From the NCBI GenBank assembly GCA_025041195.1, contig JAKCFM010000001.1, positions 62,001 to 126,000 on the forward strand: DNA of 64,000 nt, given 5' to 3'. The DNA comes from Halobacteriales archaeon YIM A00013. Its GTDB lineage: Archaea > Halobacteriota > Halobacteria > Halobacteriales > Haloarculaceae. Positions within the stretch are counted from its first letter, which is position 1; each line of letters starts with the position of its first letter. A model generated the notes under the pieces. The model saw only the letters and a list, made by a program, of their open reading frames with translations. It searched no databases and was not told the DNA's origin. Below are positions 25,273 to 34,499 of this stretch, one piece after another. A program made the translations under genes and the position numbers.

Positions 25273-27189
25273 ATGTCGAAGAACTCTGAATACGGGGCCG
25301 TCGATATCCAGGTTCTCGAGGGGCTTGAAGCCGTTCGAAAACGGCCTGCGATGTACATCGGCTCGACCGACGCGCGTGGGTTACATCATCTGGTGCATGA
25401 GGTGGTCGATAACTCGATCGATGAGGCGTTGGCGGGCTACTGTGACCAGATCGAGGTCACGATCCACGAGGACAACTCCGTCACCGTCGCCGACGATGGG
25501 CGGGGGATTCCCGTTGATGAACACCCCGAATACGGTCGCCCTGCGCTGGAGGTGATCATGACGGTGTTGCATGCCGGCGGAAAGTTCGACAGCAAATCCT
25601 ACCAGGTGTCCGGCGGGCTTCATGGCGTCGGCGTCAGCGTCGTCAACGCGCTGTCTGCGAAGCTGACCGTTGAGGTGAAACGCGACGGCGGGGTCTACAC
25701 CCACCGGTTTGACCACGGCGAGCCGGTTCGCGACGCGTTCACTCGCGTGCGCGATCTTCGTCCGGATGAGGAAACCGGGACGGAAATCCGCTTTTGGCCC
25801 GACGACACCATCTTCGAGACGGTCGAATTTTCGTTTTCCACGCTCGAAAACCGACTCCGCGAGCTTGCATTTTTGAATTCTGGCGTGGAGATCGCTATTC
25901 GATCGGTTCCTGAAAACGAGCAGTCAACGTTCGAGTATGCGGGCGGCATTCGGGAGTTCGTCGAGTATCTGAACGAAACCCGGACGGTGCTCCACGACGA
26001 TGTGATCTACTTCGAGGCCGAATCGCAGGAGATCCAACTCGAAGTGGCGATACAGGCGACAGACGGCGTACAGGGATCGATCCATGCGTTTGCGAACAAC
26101 ATCCACACCCGAGATGGTGGCACGCATCTCACGGGTTTCAAGACGGCGCTCACGCGGTTGATTAACGACTACGCCACCGAAGAGGGCTTTACTGACGATA
26201 TCGAGGGCAATCTGAAGGGGGATGACATTCGAGAGGGACTCACCGCGGTGATTTCCGTGAAACACCCTGATCCGCAGTTCGAAGGCCAGACGAAAACCAA
26301 ACTCGGCAACAGTGAGGTTCGGGGCATCGTCGAGAGCGCGGTCCACGAACATTTCGGCACGTATCTCGAAGAACACCCCGACACCGCAGCGACGATCGTC
26401 TCGAAAGCAGTCGAGGCGGCAAAAGCTCGAATCGCTGCGAAAAAAGCAGAGGAGCTAACGCGACGAAAGAGTGCGCTTGCGAGGACATCGCTTCCAGGCA
26501 AGCTCGCCGATTGTCAGACGAAAGACACGGATCGAGCGGAGCTGTTCGTCGTGGAGGGCGACTCTGCGGGTGGGAGTGCAAAGCAGGCGCGCAATCCCGA
26601 GTTTCAGGCGATTTTGCCGCTGTTCGGGAAGATTCTCAACGCCGAAAAACGGCGGCTAGACCGCGTGCTCGAAAACGAGAAGATTCGGAGTCTCATCACG
26701 GCGATCGGGACTGGGATCGGCGAGGAGTTTGATCTCGCCAATCTGCGCTACGATAAGATCATCATCATGTCCGATGCTGACGTTGATGGGGCTCACATTC
26801 GAACGCTCTATCTGACGTTCCTCTATCGTCACATGCCTGAGCTGATCGAGGACGGCCATGTGTATGCCGCCCAGCCGCCACTCTATCGGATACGAAACAA
26901 GGGAACCACTTACGACGCGATGACCGAAGCCGATCGCGAACGGATCGTCGAGGAGGATGCAAACGGCAATCCAGATCAGGTCCAGCGGTTCAAAGGGCTC
27001 GGCGAGATGAATCCCGAACAGCTCTGGGAGACGACGATGAATCCCAACAACCGTATCTTGAAGCAGATCACCGTCGAGGACGGTGCTGCGGCCGATCGGA
27101 TGTTTTCTGTGTTAATGGGCGAGGCGGTCGAACCCCGAAAGCAGTTCATCAAAGAACACTCCACTGAGGCCGATTGGGTCGATATCTGA
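25273..27189 (+). CDS. gyrB: DNA gyrase subunit B
   Basis: A 638-residue ATPase subunit of gyrase, which introduces negative supercoils. EAVRKRPAMYIGS and VHEVVDNSIDEALAGYCDQI (ATP-binding N box) are at the N terminus, followed by DDGRGIPVDEHPEYGRPALE and GGLHGVGVSVVNALS. The Toprim domain has VEGDSAGGSAKQARNPEFQA and SDADVDGAHIRTLYLTF, and QRFKGLGEMNPEQLWETTM closes the protein. Haloarchaeal gyrase is known to have come from bacteria and is the novobiocin target. Confidence 0.98.
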   Translation: MSKNSEYGAVDIQVLEGLEAVRKRPAMYIGSTDARGLHHLVHEVVDNSIDEALAGYCDQIEVTIHEDNSVTVADDGRGIPVDEHPEYGRPALEVIMTVLHAGGKFDSKSYQVSGGLHGVGVSVVNALSAKLTVEVKRDGGVYTHRFDHGEPVRDAFTRVRDLRPDEETGTEIRFWPDDTIFETVEFSFSTLENRLRELAFLNSGVEIAIRSVPENEQSTFEYAGGIREFVEYLNETRTVLHDDVIYFEAESQEIQLEVAIQATDGVQGSIHAFANNIHTRDGGTHLTGFKTALTRLINDYATEEGFTDDIEGNLKGDDIREGLTAVISVKHPDPQFEGQTKTKLGNSEVRGIVESAVHEHFGTYLEEHPDTAATIVSKAVEAAKARIAAKKAEELTRRKSALARTSLPGKLADCQTKDTDRAELFVVEGDSAGGSAKQARNPEFQAILPLFGKILNAEKRRLDRVLENEKIRSLITAIGTGIGEEFDLANLRYDKIIIMSDADVDGAHIRTLYLTFLYRHMPELIEDGHVYAAQPPLYRIRNKGTTYDAMTEADRERIVEEDANGNPDQVQRFKGLGEMNPEQLWETTMNPNNRILKQITVEDGAAADRMFSVLMGEAVEPRKQFIKEHSTEADWVDI

Positions 27190-27198
27190 GTAGTTAGC

Positions 27199-27276
27199 AT
27201 GGATTTTGACGACACACCAGCAGAACGACAGCACCGCACGGACGAACAGCCACAGCCGAGGTGCGATATTCGATGA
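27199..27276 (+). CDS. 25-codon ORF between gyrB and gyrA, coupled to the gyrA start
   Basis: ATG at 27199 starts a short frame ([20 protein letters not shown], then RCDIR) that ends in TGA at 27274-27276, overlapping the gyrA ATG at 27273 as ATGA. The start lies nine bases after the gyrB stop. The peptide is polar with no recognisable motif. It may be a coupling device that carries ribosomes from gyrB to gyrA, or chance. The perfect ATGA join is the only evidence. Confidence 0.45.
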   Translation: MDFDDTPAERQHRTDEQPQPRCDIR

Positions 27277-29696
27277 GTTCTGACATTCCGGACACGACTG
27301 ATCAGTTACGAACGGTACGCATCGAAGACGAGATGGAACAGAGCTACATCGACTACGCGATGAGCGTCATCGCTGGTCGTGCGCTCCCGGACGTTCGAGA
27401 CGGGCTAAAACCCGTTCAGAAACGGATTCTCTATTCGATGGGCGAAGCCAACATTACGTCGAACGCCGGCCACCGAAAGTGTTCGAACATCGTTGGCGAC
27501 ACGATGGGGAAATATCACCCCCACGGCGACAGCTCTATCTACGACGCGCTTGCCCGGATGGCACAGGAATTTTCCCTGCGCTATCCGCTCGTCGATGGAC
27601 AGGGAAACTTCGGCTCGGTCGACGGTGATCCACCGGCGGCGATGCGATACACTGAGGCACGGATGAGCCCGGTCGGCGAGGAGATGCTCGCCGACATCGA
27701 GAAGGAAACGGTTGATTTTCAGGCCAACTACGACGACCGGCTCACCGAGCCGCTCGTCTTGCCGACGAAGCTGCCGAATCTGCTGTTGAACGGCTCATCA
27801 GGCATTGCGGTCGGCATGAGCACGAACATCCCGCCACACAATCTTGGCGAGGTGGTCGATGGGTTGATTCGGCTGATTGAAACGCCCGACTGTACCGTTG
27901 GCGATCTGATGGAAGACGTGCAGGGCCCTGATTTCCCAACCGGAGCAAACATCGTCGGCCGCTCGGGAATTTATGACGCCTACACCACCGGTCGTGGGAA
28001 AGTCCGCGTTCGAGCAGAGATCGAGCTCGAAGAATCCGAGGGCCGGATCATCGTCACCGAACTGCCGTATCAGGAGAACAAAGCCCGTCGGATCAAACGC
28101 ATCGCTGATGACGTGAACGATGGAACGATCGAGGGCATCCGTGACATTCGTGATGAGTCCGACCGTGATGGAGTCCGCGTGGTGATTGAGCTCAAACGCG
28201 GTGCGAACCCGGATGTGGTGAAAAACCAGCTGGTGAAACACCACCTCGAACGAACGTTTTCGATCATCATGCTGGCGCTCGTGGACGGCCAGCCTCGAAT
28301 TCTTGATCTGAAGCAGCTACTGAAGTCGTTTCTTGACCACCGACGCGACGTGGTTCGGCGTCGCTCACAGCACGAACTCGATGAGGCCTCAGAGCGTGCC
28401 CACGTGCTCGAAGGACGGTTGCTCGCGCTCGAAAACACCGACGAAGTGGTTGAAATCGTTCGCAACGCCGAGGATCGGGACGCGGCGAAAGCCGGACTCA
28501 AATCGGCGTTCGATTACACCGAGCGACAGGCAGACCACATTGTCCGCATGCAGTTGGGGAGCCTCACCTCGATGGAAACCGAAGCGATCGAAGACGAGTA
28601 CGACGATCTCACCGTGGAGATCGAGCGCCTGGAGACAATTCTCACCGACGAGAGCGAACTGCTCGGCGTTATCAAAGACGAACTCCGCGAGATCAAAGCA
28701 AACTACAACGACGACAGACGAACGTCGATCGTCGAGGACGTCGGCACCGTGACCCACGAAGACCTCATCCCAGAAGAGGAATCGATCGTGGTGCTCACCG
28801 AATCGAACTACGTAAAGCGGATGTCGCTGTCAACGTTCGACGCGCAACACCGGGGTGGCAAAGGGATCATCGGAACGAAGCTCAAAGACGGTGATCGCGT
28901 GAGTACGGTGTTCCACGCCAGCACCCACGATTATCTGCTCTGTTTCACCAACCATGGACAGGTCTATCAGCTCAAGACGTACGACCTTCCGAAGATGGGA
29001 CGGACCGCACGCGGAAAATCGGCGGTCAACGTCCTTGATCTCGCAAGCGACGAAGACGTGACCGCGATCGTCAACACCGACGCGTTCAACGGCGATCAGT
29101 GGCTCACGATGGTGACAAAACAGGGGTATATCAAGCGCACGCCGACCGACGATTTCAACAACATTCTCTCGACAGGCATCCGGGCGGTATCGCTTGAAGA
29201 AGGCGACGAACTCGTCGATGTGACCGTCACTGATGGATCTGGTGACGTACTGATCGGCACCGAATGCGGCTGTTCGATCAGATTCAGAGAGGACGAACTC
29301 CGACCAATGGGCCGTTCCGCGCGCGGTGTCAACGGAATCAAGCTCACGGATGACGACCGTGTGGCCGGACTCGTTTCCGTCGTCGATGACGACAACACAC
29401 TGTTGACAGTAACCGAAAACGGCTACGGCAAACGGACACCGCTTGAGGACTACAGCCCTCAGTCACGATACGGAAAAGGACTCGTTGACATCAAAACGAC
29501 CGACCGTAACGGAAGCGTGGTTGCCCTTGAAGCGGTCAGCGAAGAGGATGATATCGTCCTGATGAGCGGCGACGGCCAGATCGTCAGAACGCACGCAGAC
29601 GAGGTGTCAGTCCAGGGACGCAACACCATGGGTGTTCGTGTGATGAAAACTGACGGCGACGACCGCGTTTCGACTGTCGACGTCGTTCCCCAGTGA
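27273..29696 (+). CDS. gyrA: DNA gyrase subunit A
   Basis: An 807-residue DNA-cleaving subunit. The catalytic tyrosine is Y126 within [10 protein letters not shown], and the quinolone-pocket region reads [17 protein letters not shown]. The C-terminal beta-pinwheel includes the GyrA box as QHRGGKG (in [16 protein letters not shown]), which separates gyrase from topoisomerase IV. The start [20 protein letters not shown] at 27273 is preferred over the GTG at 27261 because it gives the family N terminus and overlaps the preceding short ORF. Confidence 0.98.
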   Translation: MSSDIPDTTDQLRTVRIEDEMEQSYIDYAMSVIAGRALPDVRDGLKPVQKRILYSMGEANITSNAGHRKCSNIVGDTMGKYHPHGDSSIYDALARMAQEFSLRYPLVDGQGNFGSVDGDPPAAMRYTEARMSPVGEEMLADIEKETVDFQANYDDRLTEPLVLPTKLPNLLLNGSSGIAVGMSTNIPPHNLGEVVDGLIRLIETPDCTVGDLMEDVQGPDFPTGANIVGRSGIYDAYTTGRGKVRVRAEIELEESEGRIIVTELPYQENKARRIKRIADDVNDGTIEGIRDIRDESDRDGVRVVIELKRGANPDVVKNQLVKHHLERTFSIIMLALVDGQPRILDLKQLLKSFLDHRRDVVRRRSQHELDEASERAHVLEGRLLALENTDEVVEIVRNAEDRDAAKAGLKSAFDYTERQADHIVRMQLGSLTSMETEAIEDEYDDLTVEIERLETILTDESELLGVIKDELREIKANYNDDRRTSIVEDVGTVTHEDLIPEEESIVVLTESNYVKRMSLSTFDAQHRGGKGIIGTKLKDGDRVSTVFHASTHDYLLCFTNHGQVYQLKTYDLPKMGRTARGKSAVNVLDLASDEDVTAIVNTDAFNGDQWLTMVTKQGYIKRTPTDDFNNILSTGIRAVSLEEGDELVDVTVTDGSGDVLIGTECGCSIRFREDELRPMGRSARGVNGIKLTDDDRVAGLVSVVDDDNTLLTVTENGYGKRTPLEDYSPQSRYGKGLVDIKTTDRNGSVVALEAVSEEDDIVLMSGDGQIVRTHADEVSVQGRNTMGVRVMKTDGDDRVSTVDVVPQ

Positions 29697-29786
29697 CCGC
29701 TCTTCGACGTACAGTGTAGTAGCAGTTATCGTATCAATTTACACTTATAAAATTCAACGGCATACCTGGCCGTGTTTAGACACACT

Positions 29787-29817
29787 TCTTATATTTTTCA
29801 ACACTAAATATATAAGA
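29787..29817. repeat. AT-rich inverted repeat downstream of gyrA
   Basis: Arms TCTTATATTTTT (29787-29798) and AAATATATAAGA (29806-29817) pair with one mismatch around a seven-base loop. It lies about 90 bases after the gyrA stop in an otherwise AT-rich stretch. It could be a transcription end signal or a binding site; nothing decides between them. Confidence 0.45.
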
Positions 29818-29867
29818 TATTACATAGCCGTTACGTTCATGGTATTTGATCGCATAGCTCTATACGG

Positions 29868-30320
29868 ATGATGCGAGATTATTTCGCTCTCGATGTCACC
29901 GCCGAATCCACCACTACACCCGTCATTCGCGTCACGTTCGACGGACCGGTGTCGTCGCTTGTGGGGAGTGACGACGACGGAACAGCAGTGTTCGATATCG
30001 ACGATCCAGAACGGCTCGACATGTCGTATCGAATTCACGATACGGCGATGACGGACGACACATCGGGAGTGCTCGCGGTCACCGACAGGGTCACCGGTGA
30101 TTTCATACTGGAATGCAACTGCAGCGCGGAGAAAATCGCTGCGCTCGTTGGTGCGGCACGCGAGTCGGACGCACACCAGGGCGATGGACTGTACCAGTTC
30201 ACACTAACTATCAACGATGAAGATATACTCAGTGTGGATCGTGATCTGTTCCTGGTCTACAACGTGGACGGGGATCTGTTGCGCCAGCACAGTTTGATCC
30301 CGAGTGGGGTTGAGCTGTAG
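29868..30320 (+). CDS. conserved haloarchaeal protein (DUF5793-like)
   Basis: A 150-residue acidic soluble protein. It begins MMRDYFALDVTAE, so the second ATG at 29871 is an equally good start. Conserved-looking parts are PVIRVTFDGP, the AVTDRVTGDFILECNCSAEKI segment and a C-terminal strand pair. I believe this is the haloarchaeal DUF5793 family, remembered from the N-terminal pattern and the RVTGDFILE motif; function is unknown. It stands alone between gyrA and the nucleoside block. Confidence 0.7.
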   Translation: MMRDYFALDVTAESTTTPVIRVTFDGPVSSLVGSDDDGTAVFDIDDPERLDMSYRIHDTAMTDDTSGVLAVTDRVTGDFILECNCSAEKIAALVGAARESDAHQGDGLYQFTLTINDEDILSVDRDLFLVYNVDGDLLRQHSLIPSGVEL

Positions 30321-30416
30321 GCTCGGCTGATCTCTGTGCCGGTCGATGTGAACAGTTTGCTCACGCTGTGGCTCGTAGTTGAAAGAGGTAAATATCGACC
30401 GCTCGGAAGCTGAGGT

Positions 30417-31781
30417 ATGGACGTGTTTGGGACCGCGGGAATCCGCGGAGACGTGCGTGACCGAGTGACGCCGTCGCTCGCGTTGTCTGTCGGTCATGCC
30501 GTGGGCGTTGATGCAGAGACGGTGGTGATCGGCCGAGATGGCCGAGTCACCGGCCAATCATTGGCGGCGGCTGTCGCGGCCGGGGTCACCAGTGCGGGTG
30601 CGCGCGCACTCCGTGCTGGCATGCTCCCTACCCCCGCGCTTGCAAACGCTTCGGAAGGCCGGCACGGAATCATGCTCACGGCGAGTCACAACCCACCATC
30701 TGATAATGGTTTGAAATTATTTGTTGACGGTGAGGAGTATGACAGTGCGCGTGAGGCGATGATCGAGGATCGACTGGCGAGCACGCACGAACCAACCAGC
30801 TGGGATCGGTTCGGTTCGGTCGAACGGATTAGTCCGCTCGATTCCTATCGAGCGGCGGTCGTCGAATACGCCACCTCGATCGCAACGCCCGGTGAACTCT
30901 CTGCGCTCACGGTGGTCGTGGACTGTGCGAACGGGATGGCCGCACTGGGAACACCGCAGGTGCTACGCTCGCTCGGTGCGCACGTGATCACGCTCAACGG
31001 AAATGTCGATGGCCATTTCCCCGGCCGGCCGAGCAAGCCAACGCCGGTGACGTTGTCTGACTGTCGAGCGATGGTTGCATCGACTGAGGGCCTAGTGATT
31101 GGAATTGGCCACGACGGTGACGCAGACCGGATTGTCGTTATCGACGGGGAGGGCGAGATCATCCACGAGGATACGATTCTTGCGGTGCTTGCAGAACACT
31201 ACGTTCGACGGAGCGACGCCGACGAACCAGTCGTGCTGACGACCCCCAACGCCTCCGACAGGATCGATGAGCGCGTCAGCGTTGCTGGTGGTCGAACGGA
31301 ACGAACCCGGCTTGGCTATCTCCACGACGGGATCGACCGACTCAGAAACGCGGACGAAACGGTGGCGTTCGCGGGCGAACCGTGGAAACACGTCCATCCT
31401 GCTTTTGGACCGTGGATCGACGGCGTTGTCAGTGCAGCCGTGCTCACTGCGCTGATCGCAAGCGAGAGCGACGGTCTTGATGGGATTCGCGAGCAAATAA
31501 CCGAGCGACCGTATCGAAAGGTGAACGTTGACTGTCCGGATGCGTTGAAGGGCTCTGTCATGGACCGACTTGAAACGACCATGCCTGACGCGTTTCCGTC
31601 TGCCACGATTTCAACCGACTACGGCGTCCGTGTTTCGCTGCCGGACGGCAGCTGGACGCTGGTCCGTCCAAGCGGCACCGAACCATACGTCCGCGTGTAT
31701 GCGGAAAGTCCAACGGTGGACGAACTTGTTTCGACAGTTCGGAACGTGGTTACCGAAACCGTGGAAAACGTTGACGCATAA
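30417..31781 (+). CDS. phosphohexomutase superfamily enzyme (phosphoglucosamine/phosphopento-mutase-like)
   Basis: A 454-residue member of the alpha-D-phosphohexomutase superfamily, moving a phosphate between C1 and C6 (or C1 and C5) of a sugar. The phosphoserine loop is LTASHNPPSDNGLK (about residues 86-99), the metal loop is GIGHDGDADRIVV, the sugar-binding loop is GEPWKH and the phosphate-binding loop is RPSGTEPYVRVYAE. Usual annotation is GlmM or phosphomannomutase. Because the next six genes import and break down nucleosides, a phosphopentomutase role (ribose-1-phosphate to ribose-5-phosphate), known for a Thermococcus member of this superfamily, is a fair alternative. Confidence 0.88.
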   Translation: MDVFGTAGIRGDVRDRVTPSLALSVGHAVGVDAETVVIGRDGRVTGQSLAAAVAAGVTSAGARALRAGMLPTPALANASEGRHGIMLTASHNPPSDNGLKLFVDGEEYDSAREAMIEDRLASTHEPTSWDRFGSVERISPLDSYRAAVVEYATSIATPGELSALTVVVDCANGMAALGTPQVLRSLGAHVITLNGNVDGHFPGRPSKPTPVTLSDCRAMVASTEGLVIGIGHDGDADRIVVIDGEGEIIHEDTILAVLAEHYVRRSDADEPVVLTTPNASDRIDERVSVAGGRTERTRLGYLHDGIDRLRNADETVAFAGEPWKHVHPAFGPWIDGVVSAAVLTALIASESDGLDGIREQITERPYRKVNVDCPDALKGSVMDRLETTMPDAFPSATISTDYGVRVSLPDGSWTLVRPSGTEPYVRVYAESPTVDELVSTVRNVVTETVENVDA

Positions 31782-31812
31782 CCGACTACAGAGGGAAACG
31801 ACGTTTTTATCG

Positions 31813-31820
31813 TTATAAAT
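31813..31820 (+). promoter_or_regulatory. TATA-like box of the nucleoside ABC transporter operon
   Basis: TTATAAAT lies 22-29 bases upstream of the binding-protein ATG at 31842, after the stop of the mutase gene, suggesting that the transporter operon can be transcribed from its own promoter with almost no leader. Confidence 0.5.
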
Positions 31821-31841
31821 CTCTGAACAATCCATACGATC

Positions 31842-32912
31842 ATGGAGAGACGCACTTTCTTGCGTGCCGTCGGCTTGTCCTCAATCGCAGGACTCGCCGG
31901 CTGTACGGGTGGCCCAACCGAGAGCGGTAGCACGACAACCACGACCAACGGGAGTGGGACGTCCGTGGCGATGGTGTACGCCACGGGTGGCCTGGGTGAT
32001 GGCTCGTTCAACGACCAGGCCCAGACCGGTCTCGAACAGGCCGAAGGGGAGTTCGACATCGCCAGTGAGCACTCACAGCCGGGGCGGACCTCGGAGTTCA
32101 AACAGCATCAAAGCCAGTACGCACAGCAAGGCGACTGGGATCTAATCAGCTGTATCGGCTCGTTGCAACACGACGCGCTGGCGGAAGTGGCCCCTGAATA
32201 TCCCGACCAGAAGTTTATGGTCGTGGATACCAAGGTCGATGCAGATAACGTCGAAAGCTATCAGTTCCGTGAGGAACAGGGATCGTTCCAGGTTGGCTAT
32301 CTCGCCGGCCTGGTGACGACGGAGGGCCTTTCGACCGCCAATGCGGAATCCACCGACCAGAAGAAAGTCGGATTTGTAGGCGGCAGTAAAATTCCGCTCA
32401 TCGAGAAGTTCGAAGCTGGCTACCGCGCCGGAGTAAAACATGTTGATTCGTCGATCACCGTCTCTAGCAAATACGCCGGATCGTTCAACGATATCGCGAA
32501 GGGCAAAGAGGCGGCGCTCTCGCAGTACAATTCTGGGGCAGACGTGGTCTATCACGCGGCCGGGAACACCGGCACCGGCGTGTTCGAAGCCGCAACGGAG
32601 GCCGGGCGGTTCGCAATCGGTGTTGATAAAGACCAGTCCAAAACGGCTCCGAAATACGCAGACCACATCCTCGCGAGCATGGTCAAGCACGTTGACATCG
32701 CCGTTTACGATGGCATTTCGAACGTCGTCAACGACGAGTTCGAGGGCGGCTCTGCAACCACGCTCGGACTGGAAAAAGACGGCCTCGAAACCGTGTATGG
32801 CGACACGCTCGGCTCGGAGATCCCTGATTCATTCAAATCCGAGCTCGAATCGACAAAATCGAAGCTCACGGCGGGAGACATCTCCGTCCCGACCGACCCA
32901 TCGAACGTCTAA
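31842..32912 (+). CDS. BMP-family nucleoside-binding lipoprotein
   Basis: A 356-residue extracellular binding protein of the BMP/PnrA-Med family, which captures nucleosides for ABC import. The signal MERRTFLRAVGLSSIAGLAGC has a Tat-type RRTFLR and a lipobox ending in C, then a serine/threonine-rich linker. The mature part shows YATGGLGDGSFNDQAQTGLE near its start (the family motif), GSFQVGYLAGLV, VGFVGGSKIPLIEKFEAGY and YHAAGNTGTGVFEAA. It is followed by its ATPase gene 54 bases on. Confidence 0.94.
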   Translation: MERRTFLRAVGLSSIAGLAGCTGGPTESGSTTTTTNGSGTSVAMVYATGGLGDGSFNDQAQTGLEQAEGEFDIASEHSQPGRTSEFKQHQSQYAQQGDWDLISCIGSLQHDALAEVAPEYPDQKFMVVDTKVDADNVESYQFREEQGSFQVGYLAGLVTTEGLSTANAESTDQKKVGFVGGSKIPLIEKFEAGYRAGVKHVDSSITVSSKYAGSFNDIAKGKEAALSQYNSGADVVYHAAGNTGTGVFEAATEAGRFAIGVDKDQSKTAPKYADHILASMVKHVDIAVYDGISNVVNDEFEGGSATTLGLEKDGLETVYGDTLGSEIPDSFKSELESTKSKLTAGDISVPTDPSNV

Positions 32913-32966
32913 GATTGTATCAATGTCTCGGCATTTGACTCGCCACCTCTCACTGAGCGGAGGCAG

Positions 32967-34499
32967 ATGACGACAGCCGTCCAGTTGGATGGGATTACAA
33001 AGCGGTTTCCAGGCGTTCTCGCGAACGACGATGTCGATCTAACGGTCGAGCAGGGGACGGTCCACGCCCTGCTCGGCGAGAACGGCGCTGGAAAGACGAC
33101 GCTGATGAACATCCTGTACGGACTGTACGAACCGACCGACGGCCGGATCGTCGTTGATGGCGACGAGCGGTCGTTTGAATCTCCACGCGCGGCCATCGAT
33201 GCCGGCATCGGAATGATCCACCAGCATTTCATGCTGGTGGACCCGATGACGGTTGCTGAGAACGTCACGCTCGGTGCTGAGCCCCGGAAGTGGGGTGGAC
33301 TGGCAGTCGATGCCGACGCCGCCGTTCGGGACGTTGCAGCGCTCTCAGAGCAGTACGGACTTGACGTTGATCCCACTGCTCCGATCGAAACGCTCAGCGT
33401 TGGCGTCCAGCAACGGACAGAGATCTTAAAAGCGCTCTATCGGGGTGCAGAGGTGTTGATTCTCGACGAGCCAACTGCCGTGTTAACCCCACAGGAAGTT
33501 GAAGAACTGCTGTCGATTTTTGAGCAGCTCACCGATCAGGGAAAGACGATTATTTTCATCACGCACAAGCTCGGTGAGGCGATGGCTGCGGCCGACGATA
33601 TTACCGTCCTTCGTGATGGGCAAACGATCGGCTCGATCGCAGCTGCTGACACCTCTCGCGAGGCGCTCGCAGAGATGATGGTTGGTCGTGAAGTGTTGCT
33701 AGAAATCGAGCGCCCACCGGTTGAGCGGGGGTCGACGCTCTTAACTGTTGAAAGGGTTTCGACGCCCAGTCAGCGCGGTGTGCCGGCGGTGTCGGACGTT
33801 TCGTTTTCAGCGCATGCGGGTGAGATCTTCGGGATTGCTGGCGTGGACGGCAACGGCCAGCGCGAGCTGATCGAGCTGCTCACTGGGCTCTCGACGCCGG
33901 CGTCGGGGTCGATCGTCTTCGATGGCGAGGTCATAACGCACACCAGCCGCCGTGACCGAATCGAGCGCGGCATCGCGTACGTTCCCGAAGACCGCCACGC
34001 TCAGGGGCTGGTCATGCCGTTCGATCTGGTTGAAAACGGTCTGCTCGGCAATCAACGTACCAGTTCGTTCACGGATACAGGTCGCATCGACTGGGACGCG
34101 TGTCACGAACACGCGTCTTCAATCATCGAGGAGTACGACGTTCGCCCACCGAATCCGTCGGCCAGCGCGGAGTCGCTTTCCGGCGGGAATCAGCAGAAGT
34201 TCATCGTTGGCCGTGAGCTTGCACGTGATCCAGCGCTGCTCATTGCGACACATCCAACCCGCGGCGTCGATATCGGCTCAACGGAGTTCATTCACGAGCA
34301 ACTGCTCGCACTGCGTGAAGCCGGCGTCGCCGTGATCCTCGTTTCCTCGAAACTCGACGAGGTTCGCGGGCTCTCCGATCGAATGGCCGTGATGCATGAT
34401 GGGACGTTCGTCGACACGGTTGATCCCGACGCTGTCACCGAAGAGGAGCTCGGGCTGTTAATGGCCGGCGAGCAGCCAGCAAGGGGTGAGCAGCAGTGA
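32967..34499 (+). CDS. nucleoside ABC transporter, double ATP-binding protein
   Basis: A 510-residue cytoplasmic ATPase with two fused nucleotide-binding domains, the architecture of simple-sugar/nucleoside importers (RbsA/NupO type). Domain 1: Walker A LLGENGAGKTTLMN, Walker B VLILDEPTAVLTP, signature degraded to LSVGVQQRTEIL. Domain 2: a Walker A-like GIAGVDGNGQREL lacking the normal lysine, signature LSGGNQQKFIVGRELA, and LIATHPTRGVDIGS in place of Walker B. This asymmetry is normal for the family. Its stop overlaps the permease start (GTGA). Confidence 0.95.
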   Translation: MTTAVQLDGITKRFPGVLANDDVDLTVEQGTVHALLGENGAGKTTLMNILYGLYEPTDGRIVVDGDERSFESPRAAIDAGIGMIHQHFMLVDPMTVAENVTLGAEPRKWGGLAVDADAAVRDVAALSEQYGLDVDPTAPIETLSVGVQQRTEILKALYRGAEVLILDEPTAVLTPQEVEELLSIFEQLTDQGKTIIFITHKLGEAMAAADDITVLRDGQTIGSIAAADTSREALAEMMVGREVLLEIERPPVERGSTLLTVERVSTPSQRGVPAVSDVSFSAHAGEIFGIAGVDGNGQRELIELLTGLSTPASGSIVFDGEVITHTSRRDRIERGIAYVPEDRHAQGLVMPFDLVENGLLGNQRTSSFTDTGRIDWDACHEHASSIIEEYDVRPPNPSASAESLSGGNQQKFIVGRELARDPALLIATHPTRGVDIGSTEFIHEQLLALREAGVAVILVSSKLDEVRGLSDRMAVMHDGTFVDTVDPDAVTEEELGLLMAGEQPARGEQQ

